This document shows positions 1 through 10,555 of a stretch of 64,000 bases of DNA, piece after piece. Numbering within the stretch: position 1 is the first letter of the stretch; every line of letters starts with the position of its first letter. A model generated the notes under the pieces. It was given only the letters and a program-made list of their open reading frames with translations. It was not told where the DNA came from and did not search any database. The translations under genes and the position numbers were made by a program. Source of the DNA: Flavobacteriales bacterium (GTDB lineage: Bacteria; Bacteroidota; Bacteroidia; Flavobacteriales_F; PHOS-HE28); the NCBI GenBank assembly GCA_019912395.1, contig JAIOIH010000028.1, positions 1-64,000 on the forward strand. Direction: 5' to 3'.

Positions 1-3000
1 CGTGTTGTTCATGATACCGCACTCGGAGGGCGCGATGCTGGCCGGTCCCTCGGGCAGGCAGAAACCGTGGTGGCTACCGTAGCCTCCGTATTGCGGGGTG
101 AGGGAAGGCGAATCGGATCCGCCCGCGAAATCATCGCCCAGCAGCACCTTGCCGTCGGTGGTGCGCAGCTGCCAGTTGCCGCCAACGATGCCGTCGCCGA
201 AGCTGTCCATCAGCTTGAAGCCGTAGCAGGCGGTTGTGGGCGTGCTGCCGAGACACACCGTGTCGCTCACCAGCATGTTGGCCTGTGCTGCGGTCGGTCC
301 GCCGGTGGCGATCACCGTATTACCCGAATTGGTGATCTCCCAAGTGATCTGGTCACTGTTGGCGTCGGTGTTGATCGATACCACGACTTGATTGCCCGTG
401 CAACCACCCACTGGCGTACCCGAGCAGATGCAGTTCCCCAGGATCACATCACCTGTGGTGTTGGGGTTGCCATCATCGCAGGCGGTACCGGGTTCGGGCC
501 CGCCGGGGCAGAGGTCCAAACAATCAACGGTCCCATCATTGTCGCTATCCGGTGAACTGGTACCGACCACGAACTGCTGTGACACGACGCATCCACCAGC
601 GTTCACCGAGATGGTGTACGTACCCATCGGCAGGTTGCTGAGGTCTTCCACCCCGCTGGCATGGCATGCATTGCCCTGGCACAACGGGAATCCCGCCGGA
701 CAATCCATGTTGGTCGCACAGCTGCCGGTGATGGTCCAATCATAGGTGATCGGGCCGGCGCCGCCGTTCACCGTGAGGTCGATGGCACCGTCGCTCTGTC
801 CGGGGCAGCTTACGTGGGTGATCACCGCGTTGAGCGTCGGTGGTGTGTTCACCACCAGCGCCACGTCGGTCTCGTCCGTACCGCACCCGTTGCTGACCAC
901 GATGTGGTAATTGCCCGAGGACACGGCCGTGGTCTGCGCATTCAAAGTGTTCGCATTGCTGATCCCCCCGGCACCCGTCCATGCGTATTGCAGGTTGGTG
1001 CCGCTAGCGGTCACGTACAGGTCCACCACTGCACCGATGCACACCGGGTTCGGTACGGCGTAAGCGCTGCTGATGGTGGGTGGTGTGCATGGCGTTCCGG
1101 CGCACACACAAGCCGTAACGATATCGTTGATGGTGTTCGGATTGCCATCATCGCAGGGATCGCCATTGACCAGGTTGGCAAGGAACGGACAGGCATCACA
1201 AGCATCACCGACCCCATCACCATCACTATCCTCCTGCATGGGGTTGGGGTCATTGGGGCAGTTGTCGCAGGCATCGCCGTATGAATCGGCATCCAGGTCT
1301 TCCTGGAAGGGATTGGCGATCAATGGGCAGTTATCCGCGCTATCGCAGACACCATCACCATCGGCATCGGCAAGTGTGCCGGCACAGCCACAATTCGGAT
1401 AGGCACCCGTGTACACATCGTTCAGCGTGCAGGGGTCAAGGTCATCGCAAGGACTGCCGGGTTGTGCAGGACCACCGGGGATGCCGTTGCAATCAATGGC
1501 TCCGATCGGTGTACCCGCGCATGTGCAATTCGCTTGGATCACATCACTGGTGGTGTTCGGGTTCCCGTCATCGCAGCTAGCTCCTGGCTCAGGGTTGCCA
1601 CAACCGCAATTGCCCGGTGCGATCTTGTTCGGATCGTTGGGGCAACCGTCGTTGCAATCGGCGGTGAGGTCACCATCGGTGTCCACATCACTGGTCCCGC
1701 ATCCGCAGACACCCGGTGCGATCTTGTTCGGATCGTTCGGACATCCATCGATGCAATCGGCGGTGAGGTCACCATCGGTGTCCACATCACTGGTCCCACA
1801 TCCGCAGACACCCGGTGCGATCTTGTTCGGATCGTTGGGGCAGCCGTCGTTGCAATCGGGGGTGAGGTCACCGTCCGTATCCACATCACTGGTCCCGCAT
1901 CCGCAAACACCCGGTGCGATCTTGTTGGGATCGTTGGGGCAGCCGTCGTTGCAATCGGGGGTGAGGTCACCGTCCGTATCCACATCACTGGTCCCGCATC
2001 CGCAGACACCCGGTGCGATCTTGTTCGGATCGTTGGGGCAGCCATCGTTGCAATCGGCGGTGAGGTCACCGTCCGTGTCCGTATCGGGATTGCCGCAGCC
2101 GCATGCGCCGGGAGATTGTTTCAGGGGGTCGATAGGGCATAGGTCCGAACTGTTGGCCACGTATCCGCTCGGTTGGTCGCAATCGATGGTGGAATTGTTC
2201 GGGTCACCGAACCCATCACTGTCCTGGTCCAGGTACCACGTGGTCGCCGCGTTCACCGTTACCAGCACTTCGTTGCTCTGCACCGTCTGTGCGCTGATGC
2301 TGCAGGTGGTCTCCAGCACATAGTAGTAGGTACCGGGAGAAAGCGCATCGCTGGTGTAGCTCTGTGTCGTTCCACCGGTGCCTCCGGTAACGGCCACATA
2401 CCCGCTGCCGCTGGTATTGCTCACCTTCCATTGGTAAGTGATGCCTGTTATCGGAGCATCCCCGTTGTTCGCCAAGGAGGCTGCATCGCCATTGCACAAG
2501 GTCGGCGTGGTGGTGGAGGAGGTTCCGGCGGCCGGCGTACCGCTGCACGTGGGCTCCGCTTCGCTGAGGAAGACGATGCCGTACTCCTCCACTTGTCCGT
2601 ATTGTACCGGCGTGGTGCATGCCCCGGGCGTTGTGTTCACGAAGTCGGTGATCACGCGCATGCGGAGCAATACATCCGTGAGGGGCGATGCCGGCGTGGT
2701 GAAACTGCCGCTGCGCACACCCGAGCCGGTGGCCGGGGAGAACACGAGCTCACCCGCACTGAAGGTGCCGCTGTTGTCGTAGTCGATGTACACGCGCACC
2801 CATTGATCGTTCGCATTGCCCACGGACACGGCGATCGGGTACAGGGTCGAAGCCTCCAGCGCGGTCCACGCACTGCACGTGAAGTCGTTCATCACCGCAT
2901 CATTGTAGGCCGTAGTGTGGTTGATGTTGTTCAGGCTGACCTTCGTGATGCCGATGCCCGATGTCGGTGAGTTGCTACGCGTCACCGCACAGGCCGTTGG

Positions 3001-5334
3001 CGGTGCGGCATACACGGTGATCATGTCCGTTCCAACGGCGGTGGTGCCGGTACCGAAGCCGTTGGAAGCGACCAAGGTGATCGAGTACGTGCCTGCACTG
3101 GCGTAGCTCACCACGGGGTTCTGCGCCGTGGAGCTGGAAGGCGTTCCTCCCGGGAAACTCCAGTTCCAGGAGGTGGGCGAAAGCAGGGAGGTGTCCGTGA
3201 ACGTGAAGTTCGTTCCCATGCAGCCGGCCAGTTGCGATGCGGAGAAGCCGGACAGCGGCGATCCGGTCACCGTCATGGTGATGGTGTTGGACAAGGCCGG
3301 GGAACCGATCACGCCGGCAAGGTTGGAGGTCATTTCGCAATGGACCGTCTCGCCGGGGAGCAGGTCGCTGGACACGTAGGTGGCGCTTATGCCTACCGGT
3401 GCCCCGTTCCGGAACCATGCGTAGGTGGGTGCGCCCCCACCGTTCACCGGCGTGGGCGTAAAGGTGACCGACGTGCCGTAGCTGATGGTGTTGCCCGGGG
3501 CAGCGGCGATGCTCACCGAAGCGGTGCTGTTCGAGATGTACACGCCGTAGTCCTCCACATCACCGACGAAGAGGGGCTCGGCACAGATGCGCGCATTCCC
3601 GGTCATGGGACCCGCCTCGCCATAGATCCGCATGCGCAACAGGGTGTTGGTCACCGCCCCGCCCGGGATGGTGACGTTGGCGTTCACCGTGCCGCTGCTG
3701 TTCACGGGTTGTGATCCGCTGAGCACCAGCTCGCTCGGATCCTCGAATACACCGTTGTTGTTGTAGTCGATGTATGCATTCACCGTTTCCGCATCGGTGC
3801 CACCGGCCCGCAACGCGATGCTCAAGGCATACGTTCCGCCCACGGCCACCACGGTGTTGTGGGAGCAGCTGAAGTCCGTGTAGTCCGTGTTCGTGACGGT
3901 ACTGGTGGAGTTGTTGATCGTGTTGAAGGACACGTTGTTCACCGTCTGCGCATAGTTCCCGGCGTTATCGGTGGTCGGTGTGCAGGCGGAACCCGGTGCC
4001 GCAGCCACCAGCACGATCCCCTGTTCGGTCCGGCTGAAGGTGCCGTTCGCCGTGGTGATGTCGAGCGTTGCATTGTATACCCCCGTCTGTCCCAAGGTGA
4101 AGGTGGGGTTATGGTCCGTGGAGGTGTAGGTCACCACGCCATTGGTCACCGTCCACGCATAGCTGATGCCCGGAAAGCTCGTGTTCTCCAGGAAGGTGTT
4201 CGGAATGCAGGTGGAGTAGTCGTAAAAGGAAACCTCCTGTCCAACGCCGCAAACCAACGTGCTGCTGGAATGGATGTCCATCAACGGCGCGGACCCCGTG
4301 GGCGGCACGAGCGAGAGGTTGCCGTTCATCGCGAGCAACGAGGCCCGTTGCACGGTGAGCGCGGGTGCCGTTCGTGCGGCCTGCCCGCTCGTGAACCCAT
4401 CGCTGCAGCTGGAATAATCCATGTAGTTGTACACGAAGAGCGTATTGGGGGAGCCACCATCGCAGGCATTGGTGCCGCCCGAGGGGCAGGTGGATGGGCT
4501 ACGGATGTGCGGCGGGGTATCGCATACCCGGTCACCGTCCGTGGTGCAATTCCCGTTCGGTGGGCAGGACGTGCCGTCGTTGTCCCCTTCGAAAGTGTGG
4601 AACAGGTTCAGCGCATGGCCCAGCTCGTGGGTCAACGTGGTGCTCGTATGGTCCTTGAGGCTGTTGGCCAGGACCACCATGCCATCGTAATCCTGGCCAT
4701 GGGCCGAAGCGAAATAAGCATATCCCTGGGTCCCGTCCCCGCCGTTGTTATCGTCGATCTCCGACACCACCCAGATGTTGTAATAGCGAAAGGGGTCCCA
4801 CCGGTCCAGGTCCTTCAAGTCGATGTCGAGAATGCCATTGCCCCCATCGGCCACCCCGTACTGCGCGTAGTCCGGGTTCCCGCTCAAGTCGTAGCGCGTG
4901 ATGCCGTTGGTGCAATTGCCATTGGGGTCGCGGGCGGCCAAGGCGAATTCCACGCCAAGGTCCACTCCACTGCCGTCGCCGATCGTACCCGGAATATGGC
5001 GGAAGCGTTGGTTCAGGGCCTCGATCGCCGAACGCACCTGATCGTCCGACAGCTCCGTGAGCGCGGTGCCATCGGACATGATGTGTACCACCACCGGCAC
5101 TACCAAGGGGCCACCACCGCGTTCCCAGTCATCACCCTGTGCGAGCACCAGCCCCTCGAAGACCTGCGTGCCATGTGCATACTGGGGGTCCATCAATAGT
5201 CGGCGTTCATGCGCACGGTCGAAGCCGCACCTCTCTGCGCCCGGTGGCACCTGGACCTGCGCATGGCCCGCCAGTGGCGCCAGGAAAAAGGAAAGGAAGA
5301 TCAGGAGAGGAATTCGGAAGTAGGTGAGTTTCAT
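1..5334 (-). CDS. Secreted M43 (pappalysin-type) zinc metalloprotease with GEVED, PKD, SprB-like and thrombospondin-3 repeats; 3' end outside window
   Basis: The frame is open from ATG 5334 to the window edge (1778 codons, no stop), so the C-terminus is missing. The N-terminus is a Sec signal peptide (about residues 1-26, ending AGHAQ). The catalytic motif [11 protein letters not shown] puts zinc ligands at H236, H240 and H246 with E237; the Met-turn is at M305 in NYMDYS. Two GEVED-type domains (ending VEDYG) follow, interleaved with PKD/Ig-like segments. Then come five near-identical 33-residue DxDxDG calcium-binding repeats, further TSP3 repeats ([12 protein letters not shown]), an Ig-like domain and a SprB-like repeat ([12 protein letters not shown]). 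It is probably an extracellular protease secreted by T9SS; the sorting domain would lie outside the window. The substrate is unknown. Confidence 0.9.
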   Translation of the reverse strand, partial: MKLTYFRIPLLIFLSFFLAPLAGHAQVQVPPGAERCGFDRAHERRLLMDPQYAHGTQVFEGLVLAQGDDWERGGGPLVVPVVVHIMSDGTALTELSDDQVRSAIEALNQRFRHIPGTIGDGSGVDLGVEFALAARDPNGNCTNGITRYDLSGNPDYAQYGVADGGNGILDIDLKDLDRWDPFRYYNIWVVSEIDDNNGGDGTQGYAYFASAHGQDYDGMVVLANSLKDHTSTTLTHELGHALNLFHTFEGDNDGTSCPPNGNCTTDGDRVCDTPPHIRSPSTCPSGGTNACDGGSPNTLFVYNYMDYSSCSDGFTSGQAARTAPALTVQRASLLAMNGNLSLVPPTGSAPLMDIHSSSTLVCGVGQEVSFYDYSTCIPNTFLENTSFPGISYAWTVTNGVVTYTSTDHNPTFTLGQTGVYNATLDITTANGTFSRTEQGIVLVAAAPGSACTPTTDNAGNYAQTVNNVSFNTINNSTSTVTNTDYTDFSCSHNTVVAVGGTYALSIALRAGGTDAETVNAYIDYNNNGVFEDPSELVLSGSQPVNSSGTVNANVTIPGGAVTNTLLRMRIYGEAGPMTGNARICAEPLFVGDVEDYGVYISNSTASVSIAAAPGNTISYGTSVTFTPTPVNGGGAPTYAWFRNGAPVGISATYVSSDLLPGETVHCEMTSNLAGVIGSPALSNTITMTVTGSPLSGFSASQLAGCMGTNFTFTDTSLLSPTSWNWSFPGGTPSSSTAQNPVVSYASAGTYSITLVASNGFGTGTTAVGTDMITVYAAPPTACAVTRSNSPTSGIGITKVSLNNINHTTAYNDAVMNDFTCSAWTALEASTLYPIAVSVGNANDQWVRVYIDYDNSGTFSAGELVFSPATGSGVRSGSFTTPASPLTDVLLRMRVITDFVNTTPGACTTPVQYGQVEEYGIVFLSEAEPTCSGTPAAGTSSTTTPTLCNGDAASLANNGDAPITGITYQWKVSNTSGSGYVAVTGGTGGTTQSYTSDALSPGTYYYVLETTCSISAQTVQSNEVLVTVNAATTWYLDQDSDGFGDPNNSTIDCDQPSGYVANSSDLCPIDPLKQSPGACGCGNPDTDTDGDLTADCNDGCPNDPNKIAPGVCGCGTSDVDTDGDLTPDCNDGCPNDPNKIAPGVCGCGTSDVDTDGDLTPDCNDGCPNDPNKIAPGVCGCGTSDVDTDGDLTADCIDGCPNDPNKIAPGVCGCGTSDVDTDGDLTADCNDGCPNDPNKIAPGNCGCGNPEPGASCDDGNPNTTSDVIQANCTCAGTPIGAIDCNGIPGGPAQPGSPCDDLDPCTLNDVYTGAYPNCGCAGTLADADGDGVCDSADNCPLIANPFQEDLDADSYGDACDNCPNDPNPMQEDSDGDGVGDACDACPFLANLVNGDPCDDGNPNTINDIVTACVCAGTPCTPPTISSAYAVPNPVCIGAVVDLYVTASGTNLQYAWTGAGGISNANTLNAQTTAVSSGNYHIVVSNGCGTDETDVALVVNTPPTLNAVITHVSCPGQSDGAIDLTVNGGAGPITYDWTITGSCATNMDCPAGFPLCQGNACHASGVEDLSNLPMGTYTISVNAGGCVVSQQFVVGTSSPDSDNDGTVDCLDLCPGGPEPGTACDDGNPNTTGDVILGNCICSGTPVGGCTGNQVVVSINTDANSDQITWEITNSGNTVIATGGPTAAQANMLVSDTVCLGSTPTTACYGFKLMDSFGDGIVGGNWQLRTTDGKVLLGDDFAGGSDSPSLTPQYGGYGSHHGFCLPEGPASIAPSECGIMNNT
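1612..2106 (-). repeat. Five tandem 99-bp units encoding 33-aa TSP3-type calcium-binding repeats
   Basis: Units lie at 1612-1710, 1711-1809, 1810-1908, 1909-2007 and 2008-2106, in frame and with only a few substitutions. Each encodes [15 protein letters not shown] followed by TADC(N/I)[14 protein letters not shown] diverged sixth partial unit ([13 protein letters not shown]) follows on the N-terminal side. The near identity suggests recent expansion. Confidence 0.9.
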
Positions 5335-5709
5335 GGCTCGGTGGTTTGGGTTTCTTGATCCTGTAATAGAGGCGGTCCCTGGGAATTTGGGAGGCAATGT
5401 TAATCACTGGCGATCCGAAATAAAAGATGATCCCCGTCAATTTTCGCCTGCACACTGTCCCCAATGCAAAAGACCTGCGATCGGTTCATTACATACCGGT
5501 TCGGTACGCTTCATCCACAAGCCACGGACTTGCAATGACCGCTCGCTCTTCAGCCGTTCTGGTATGGATATGACCCACTTCCGAACATGTTCCTTCAGCT
5601 TGGCGGACCGTGATGGCGCTGGTCAATCGGAAAGAAGAATGGATGATCGGACATCCGGCTCCGGAAGCCCATGGATCCGACCGGGTCCAGGAATGAACGA
5701 ACAGGGCTG
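5335..5709. other. Intergenic region without recognised gene
   Basis: The M43 protease is transcribed leftward from here and the histidine kinase rightward further on. Apart from the weak promoter match at 5395-5425 I find no tRNA, no clear terminator and no credible reading frame. The short frames here have no recognisable domain. Confidence 0.5.
5395..5425 (-). promoter_or_regulatory. Possible Bacteroidota-type promoter for the M43 protease gene
   Basis: On the minus strand TAACATTG (5395-5402) resembles the -7 consensus TAnnTTTG with one mismatch. It is preceded by a 19-nt spacer and TTTT (5422-5425), a weak match to the -33 TTTG. It lies about 60 bp upstream of the start codon. It is a motif match only. 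Confidence 0.3.
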
Positions 5710-5842
5710 TCACCGCTGGATCACCCGGAGTTCGGTGGAGGTCCTTTCACCAGCAGTGAGGTGTACGATGTACACCCCGCTGGCGATATCGCTCGGCAGC
5801 TCGATATTGGTGTTGATGTGATCGCGCCGCTCCCCCGTTACC
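5710..5842 (-). pseudogene. Remnant of a T9SS C-terminal sorting domain
   Basis: On the minus strand the last ~43 codons before TGA (5710-5712) read as a typical type A sorting domain tail: INTNIELPSDIASGVYIVHL, then TAGERTSTELRVIQR. Upstream in the same frame the homology disappears at about 5842, where the sequence becomes the 5' end of the rightward kinase gene. No start codon or body of a secreted protein is attached. I read it as the surviving 3' end of a deleted gene. A functional gene would need far more sequence. Confidence 0.65.
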
Positions 5843-5872
5843 TTGGCCCAAGCCTTGCAGCCCCACCGCCAC

Positions 5873-8800
5873 ATGCGCCGCCCCCTCCTCTTCCTGCTGA
5901 TCGCTGCCGCATTGGGCGTGTGCTCGGCGCTGATCCATGAGCGATCACCGCAGGAACGCTTGACCACCGCAGCGGCGGAACTACAGGCGCGGATCGATCG
6001 GGCGCATGTGGAACTGACGGCGAAGGCACAGGCCGCGCTGGTTGCGAACACCCTGCCCATGGACGAGGGACATGGCAGGGGCGAAGGGGGACTGCGGCTG
6101 TACACGGACCATCTGGTTACAGCCTGGACCGATCACGCACCGATCGCCGATGCCACCTTGGACACAGCCCGCGCAGCACACCTCTCCCTACTGGACGGAG
6201 CCTACCTGCATGCTTATGTCTCCAGCGGTGATCACAGCGTTCACGCCGTACAGCGGGTCTGGTTCAACCCCCCGTTCGAGAACCAATACCTGCGCAACCA
6301 CTTCGATCCCGGTTTCACCTTGGCCAAGGGCATCAATGCCACACAGGAACCCGGCCTTGGGCCGGTGGTTCGCGATGCCGATGGCAAAGTGATCCTTCGC
6401 CTGCAGTGGGCCGATGACGCGGCGATGCCCGGCACGCGTTCCCTGCTGTCGCTGCTGTTCGCTTTGGCGGCGATCATCTGCGCCATCGCCGCACTGTGGT
6501 GGTTTGCCGCAACCTTGCGCGGCGGGTGGGTTTCGCCGCTGCTCTTCATCACCGTCCTGTTGGGTGCCCGCATCGCCACCTTGGCCCACGGCACATTCGA
6601 TGCGTTGGCCACCTATCCGCTCTTCGACCCCTCGCTCTTCGCCTCCTCGTTCTTCATGCCTTCGCTGGGCGACCTGCTGATCAATACGGTCGTGCTGTTG
6701 TGCGTCGCCCTGTTCCTGCACCGGGCCTTGCGCCGTGCCGGAACGCCGGTGCGTCCGTGGCCCCTGGCCATCGGGGCGATGGCCGTGCTCCTTTTCTGCG
6801 CCAGCGGCATCGGCTCGGTGATGATCGCCCTGGTGCATGACAGCAGTGTGAGCCTCGACCTTTTCCGCGTGCAGGGCTTTGACGGCTACAGCCTCGCCGC
6901 GCTGATCGCGATCGGGGTGCTGCTCTTCGCGTGGTGCGTACTGGCCGATGCCGTTGTTCGCCAGTTCTCCCCCACCCTGCCCGGACCGCGGAAGCTGGGG
7001 CTGGCCGTGCTGGCCTGCGCGGTGCTGATCGCGATCAACCACTCAAGGGGCAATTACGACCTGATGCTTGCGCTCTGGCCCCTCCCCGTGCTTTGGCTGC
7101 TGGACCGCATGCGGCGGCGCCCCGGCACCATCCCTGCCCTGCTGCTCATCGCCACCCTCGCCCTCATCACCGCCCACGTGCTGAACCGACATACCTTCAA
7201 ACGCATTGAGCTGGACCGCGAAGCCCTGGCCGAGACCGCCACCACGCGGGAAGACCCTGTGCTCGAACTGCTCTTCGACGAGGCCGAACGGGAACTGACC
7301 AAGGACCCCGCCGTGCTCTCCTGGGTCCGCAGCGGTGCCCCCTGCACCTCCACCGATCTGGACCGCCTCGTGCGCCAACCCTTCTTCACCGGGTACTGGG
7401 ACCGGTACGACCTTCGGCTCCATTTGATCCCGGGAACGGGGGGTTCCTATTGCTCCACTTCGCCCGATGGAACCTCCTCCGCCCAAGCGATCCAGGAACG
7501 TTTTGAGCAGGGTGTGCCTGCCGGAAAGCACAACGACCTGCGCATCACCGATCGGCCCGGCGAGGATGCGCTCTACATGGGCCATCTCTGGCTGGACAGC
7601 GCACAGCTCTACGTGGAGCTGCGCCCGCGCCTGGTCGCGGACGGCCTGGGATTCCCGGAGATCCTCCTGGCCGGGCAGCGCCCTTCACCCTTCAAGCCCG
7701 GGCGTTTCGTGCGGGCGCGCTACGAACGCGGAGTGCTCACCTCATCCTCCGGCCCGTACGTCTTTCCCATTTCGTGGCATCGGCCCATACCGCCGGAGGG
7801 GCTTCTTTGGAGCGAAAGCGGTTACGACCTGTTGGCCCAAGGCGACCCGCACGGCGCCATGCTGGTACTGGGCACCCGGATCCCCACCTGGTGGGACCAT
7901 GTGACCACCTTCTCGTACCTGTTCCTCTTCTTCTGCCTGTTGGCCGCTTTGCCGGGTGCCGCCAGCTTGTTCTTCGGCAGGGATCGGGCGGATCCCATGG
8001 GCATCAGCGGGAAGGTGCGCCTGGGCGTGGCCGGTTTCGCCATCGTCAGCCTGCTGCTCTTCACCTTCGGAATGCGGCGCATGCTGGACGTCCGGCAGAG
8101 CCAACACAGCACGCGCACCTTGGACGAACGCTCGCGCGGCGTGCTGGCCGAACTGCGCAAAACGCTGCGCGGCGAAGGAACATTGGCCCCTTCGATGACC
8201 CCCTACCTGGACCACCTGCTGGGCAACCTCAGCAATGTGTTCTTCACCGACCTCACGCTGTATGGTCCCGATGGCGTGCTCTTTGCCACCTCCCGCGAAC
8301 AGGTGTTCAACACCGGCCTGCTCGGCAGGCGGATGGACCCCCGCGCCTATCAGCGCCTCGCAGTGGAGGGGGCCTCCTCCTTCATCCACGGTGAGCACAT
8401 CGGAACGGCCACCTTCACCACCGCCTACATGCCCTTCCGGAACGATCAAGGCGAGGTGCTTGCGTACTTGGCACTCCCCTATTTCGCACGCCAAGGTGAA
8501 GTGGAGCAGGAACGAGCAGCGGGCTATGTGGCCCTGGTGAACCTGTTCACCCTGCTCTTCCTCCTGAGCGTGGTGGCAGCAGCACTGATCACCCATTGGA
8601 CCACCCGACCACTGGAGCTGCTGCGGCGGGGCTTGGAACGTATCGCGCTCGGGGCGCGCAATGAACCGATCAAATACCGCGGAAACGATGAGCTGGGACA
8701 ATTGGTGAGCGTTTACAACCGCAAGGTGGATGAGTTGCGCGAAAGCGCGATGAGGCTGGCCCGCAGCGAACGGGAAAGTGCCTGGCGCGAAATGGCCAAG

Positions 8801-9457
8801 CAGGTGGCGCACGAGATCAAGAACCCGCTGACGCCGATGAAGCTCAACATCCAACAGTTCCAGCGCACATGGTCGCCGGAACTGCCCGATGCCAAGGCCC
8901 GGCTGGACCGGTTCAGCGATGGACTGGTGCAGCAGATCGAGGCCCTGAGCCGCATCGCCGGGGAATTCTCCGACTTCGCGCAGATGCCGCGGGCACGGCC
9001 GGAGCAGGTGGACCTGAACGAGGCCGCTGCTGCCGCAACGGCGCTCTTCGCTGCCGATCCCAGTGCCGAAGTTGTGCTTCACCCCGGGCCTTCGTTGCTG
9101 GTCTCCGCGGATCGGGAGCATCTCCAACGTGCCTTCACCAACCTGATCAAGAATGCGCTCCAAGCCATGCCGGAGGGGCGATCCGGACGTGTGGAGGTGA
9201 TGCTCAGCAAGGAGGGCAACTCCGCCGTGGTGGAAGTGCGCGACAACGGGACCGGTATAGACCTGGCCGATCGGGAGCGCATCTTCCAGCCCAGCTTCAC
9301 CACCAAGAGCAGTGGCATGGGGCTGGGCTTGGCCATCGTGCAACGCATGGTGGAGAATGCGGGTGGCAGCGTGCGGTTTGAAACGTCCACGGAATCCGGA
9401 AGATCAGGCACCTCATTCTTCATGGAATTGCCTTTGAGCGAAGAAGAACGGCCATGA
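5873..9457 (+). CDS. Large multi-TM sensor histidine kinase, NtrY-like
   Basis: Membrane sensor kinase. I prefer ATG 5873 (MRRPLLFLLIAAALGV, a clean signal anchor) over ATG 5843, which lies in the T9SS remnant; this gives 1194 aa. The order is: N-terminal TM, extracytoplasmic segment, a block of about seven TMs (residues ~180-430), a second extracytoplasmic region, further TMs around 690-740, a periplasmic sensor segment, a TM near 890, then HAMP. The HisKA H-box is AHEIKNPLTP with phospho-acceptor H980. The HATPase has N-box NLIKNALQA, G1 DNGTGID and G2 SSGMGLGLAI. The H-box style matches NtrY/PAS-type kinases. No response regulator is adjacent, so it is an orphan and its signal is unknown. 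Confidence 0.85.
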   Translation: MRRPLLFLLIAAALGVCSALIHERSPQERLTTAAAELQARIDRAHVELTAKAQAALVANTLPMDEGHGRGEGGLRLYTDHLVTAWTDHAPIADATLDTARAAHLSLLDGAYLHAYVSSGDHSVHAVQRVWFNPPFENQYLRNHFDPGFTLAKGINATQEPGLGPVVRDADGKVILRLQWADDAAMPGTRSLLSLLFALAAIICAIAALWWFAATLRGGWVSPLLFITVLLGARIATLAHGTFDALATYPLFDPSLFASSFFMPSLGDLLINTVVLLCVALFLHRALRRAGTPVRPWPLAIGAMAVLLFCASGIGSVMIALVHDSSVSLDLFRVQGFDGYSLAALIAIGVLLFAWCVLADAVVRQFSPTLPGPRKLGLAVLACAVLIAINHSRGNYDLMLALWPLPVLWLLDRMRRRPGTIPALLLIATLALITAHVLNRHTFKRIELDREALAETATTREDPVLELLFDEAERELTKDPAVLSWVRSGAPCTSTDLDRLVRQPFFTGYWDRYDLRLHLIPGTGGSYCSTSPDGTSSAQAIQERFEQGVPAGKHNDLRITDRPGEDALYMGHLWLDSAQLYVELRPRLVADGLGFPEILLAGQRPSPFKPGRFVRARYERGVLTSSSGPYVFPISWHRPIPPEGLLWSESGYDLLAQGDPHGAMLVLGTRIPTWWDHVTTFSYLFLFFCLLAALPGAASLFFGRDRADPMGISGKVRLGVAGFAIVSLLLFTFGMRRMLDVRQSQHSTRTLDERSRGVLAELRKTLRGEGTLAPSMTPYLDHLLGNLSNVFFTDLTLYGPDGVLFATSREQVFNTGLLGRRMDPRAYQRLAVEGASSFIHGEHIGTATFTTAYMPFRNDQGEVLAYLALPYFARQGEVEQERAAGYVALVNLFTLLFLLSVVAAALITHWTTRPLELLRRGLERIALGARNEPIKYRGNDELGQLVSVYNRKVDELRESAMRLARSERESAWREMAKQVAHEIKNPLTPMKLNIQQFQRTWSPELPDAKARLDRFSDGLVQQIEALSRIAGEFSDFAQMPRARPEQVDLNEAAAAATALFAADPSAEVVLHPGPSLLVSADREHLQRAFTNLIKNALQAMPEGRSGRVEVMLSKEGNSAVVEVRDNGTGIDLADRERIFQPSFTTKSSGMGLGLAIVQRMVENAGGSVRFETSTESGRSGTSFFMELPLSEEERP

Positions 9458-9535
9458 CCACGTGGGAATCTGCATACGCGGATCATTCCCTCAAAGCTCG
9501 CGGGAGCGGATCCCTGCCACTGGTGCTGTAGCCGA

Positions 9536-9543
9536 TACATTTG
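9536..9543 (+). promoter_or_regulatory. Candidate -7 promoter element for the enoyl-CoA hydratase
   Basis: TACATTTG matches the Bacteroidota -7 consensus TAnnTTTG exactly, 53 bp upstream of the start codon. A -33 TTG at the expected spacing is absent (CCTG instead), so confidence is low. Confidence 0.35.
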
Positions 9544-9596
9544 CCCAACATGATCGATCAGTTGTTGATCGGCCATCCTAAAACGCATTGAGATCC

Positions 9597-10379
9597 ATGT
9601 CCTATTCGAATCTTTTGATCGCTGATGCCAACGGCATCCGCACCATCACCATCAACCGGCCGGACCAGCTGAACGCGCTGAACCGCGCCACCATTGCCGA
9701 GCTGGACCAAGCGCTGAACGAGGCCGAGGCCGACAAGAACGTTCGCGTACTGATCATCACCGGCAGTGGCCCCAAGGCCTTCGTGGCCGGGGCCGACATC
9801 AAGGAGTTCGCGCACTTTTCCGTGGAGGAGGGCAAGATGCTCAGCGCCGAGGGCCATAAGCAACTCTTCGACCACGTGGAGCGCTTGGAAAAGCCGGTGA
9901 TCGCCGCAGTGAACGGATTCGCCTTGGGCGGCGGATTGGAACTGGCGATGAGCTGCCACTTCCGCGTAGCCAGTGACAATGCACGCATGGGCTTGCCGGA
10001 AACGAGCTTAGGGGTGATCCCCGGCTACGGTGGCACACAACGCCTCGCGCGCCTCGTGGGCAAGGGCAAGGCCATGGAGATGATCTTCACAGCAGGCATG
10101 ATCAAAGCCGACGAAGCCCTGCAATGGGGACTGGTGAACCACGTTGTACCACAGGACCAACTCATGGCCAAGTGCAACGAGCTCGCCACCGCGATCATGA
10201 AAAACTCCCCCACCGCGTTGGCCGCCGCCATACGCGCCGTGAACGCCGGTTACGAACCGGGCGCCGACGGCATGCAACGCGAGATCGAGGAATTCGGAAA
10301 GTGCTTCGGCACTGCGGATTTTGAGGAGGGAACGAGTGCATTCTTGGGGAAGCGGAAAGCGGAATTCAAGGGGAATTGA
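9597..10379 (+). CDS. Enoyl-CoA hydratase/isomerase (crotonase) family protein
   Basis: A 260-aa crotonase-fold protein, the usual size for short-chain enoyl-CoA hydratase. It would hydrate trans-2-enoyl-CoA in beta-oxidation or a related CoA pathway. Oxyanion-hole segments AGADIKEF and ALGGGLELAMSC are present. Both catalytic glutamates of the hydratase type are visible, one in GGGLELA and one in LPETSLGVIPGYGGTQRL, which favours hydratase over isomerase. ATG 9597 (MSYSNLLIA) is chosen over 9588 because it starts at the conserved first strand. It stands alone, with a dispersed repeat downstream. Substrate chain length cannot be read from the sequence. Confidence 0.88.
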   Translation: MSYSNLLIADANGIRTITINRPDQLNALNRATIAELDQALNEAEADKNVRVLIITGSGPKAFVAGADIKEFAHFSVEEGKMLSAEGHKQLFDHVERLEKPVIAAVNGFALGGGLELAMSCHFRVASDNARMGLPETSLGVIPGYGGTQRLARLVGKGKAMEMIFTAGMIKADEALQWGLVNHVVPQDQLMAKCNELATAIMKNSPTALAAAIRAVNAGYEPGADGMQREIEEFGKCFGTADFEEGTSAFLGKRKAEFKGN

Positions 10380-10451
10380 GGGTGATGAAATGCGATGGTA
10401 CGCGGATGACGCGGATCGAGCTGATCACCACGGATCTGATTACTGGCTTGG

Positions 10452-10555
10452 ATGGAACACAGATGACGCAGATCGGGCGGATCAACTCTGATCAGATCAA
10501 GCCCAGGAACGCGTTATCTGCGACATCATATCCATCCGCGTTATCTGCGTTCTAT
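10452..10555. repeat. Imperfect palindromic dispersed repeat between crotonase and flippase genes
   Basis: The left arm 10452-10473 (ATGGAACACAGATGACGCAG...) pairs with the right arm 10534-10555 (ATCCGCGTTATCTGCGTTCT...) at 18 of 22 positions. The inner sequence repeats the same word families (GCGTTATCTGCG at 10511-10522). The style matches the element at 50805-50894. The right arm ends on the first base of the next gene's start codon. Confidence 0.65.

Noticed and set aside
1612-2106. 99-bp repeats as a CRISPR array
   Set aside because: Repeats are contiguous with no variable spacers and lie in frame in a protease gene.
3859-5199. 446-aa plus-strand reading frame
   Set aside because: Antisense to the M43 protease, whose catalytic motif and Met-turn prove the minus strand is coding; GC-rich shadow.
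7742-9343. 533-aa minus-strand reading frame
   Set aside because: Antisense to the histidine kinase H-box and ATPase region; His/Gln/Ala-rich with no domain.
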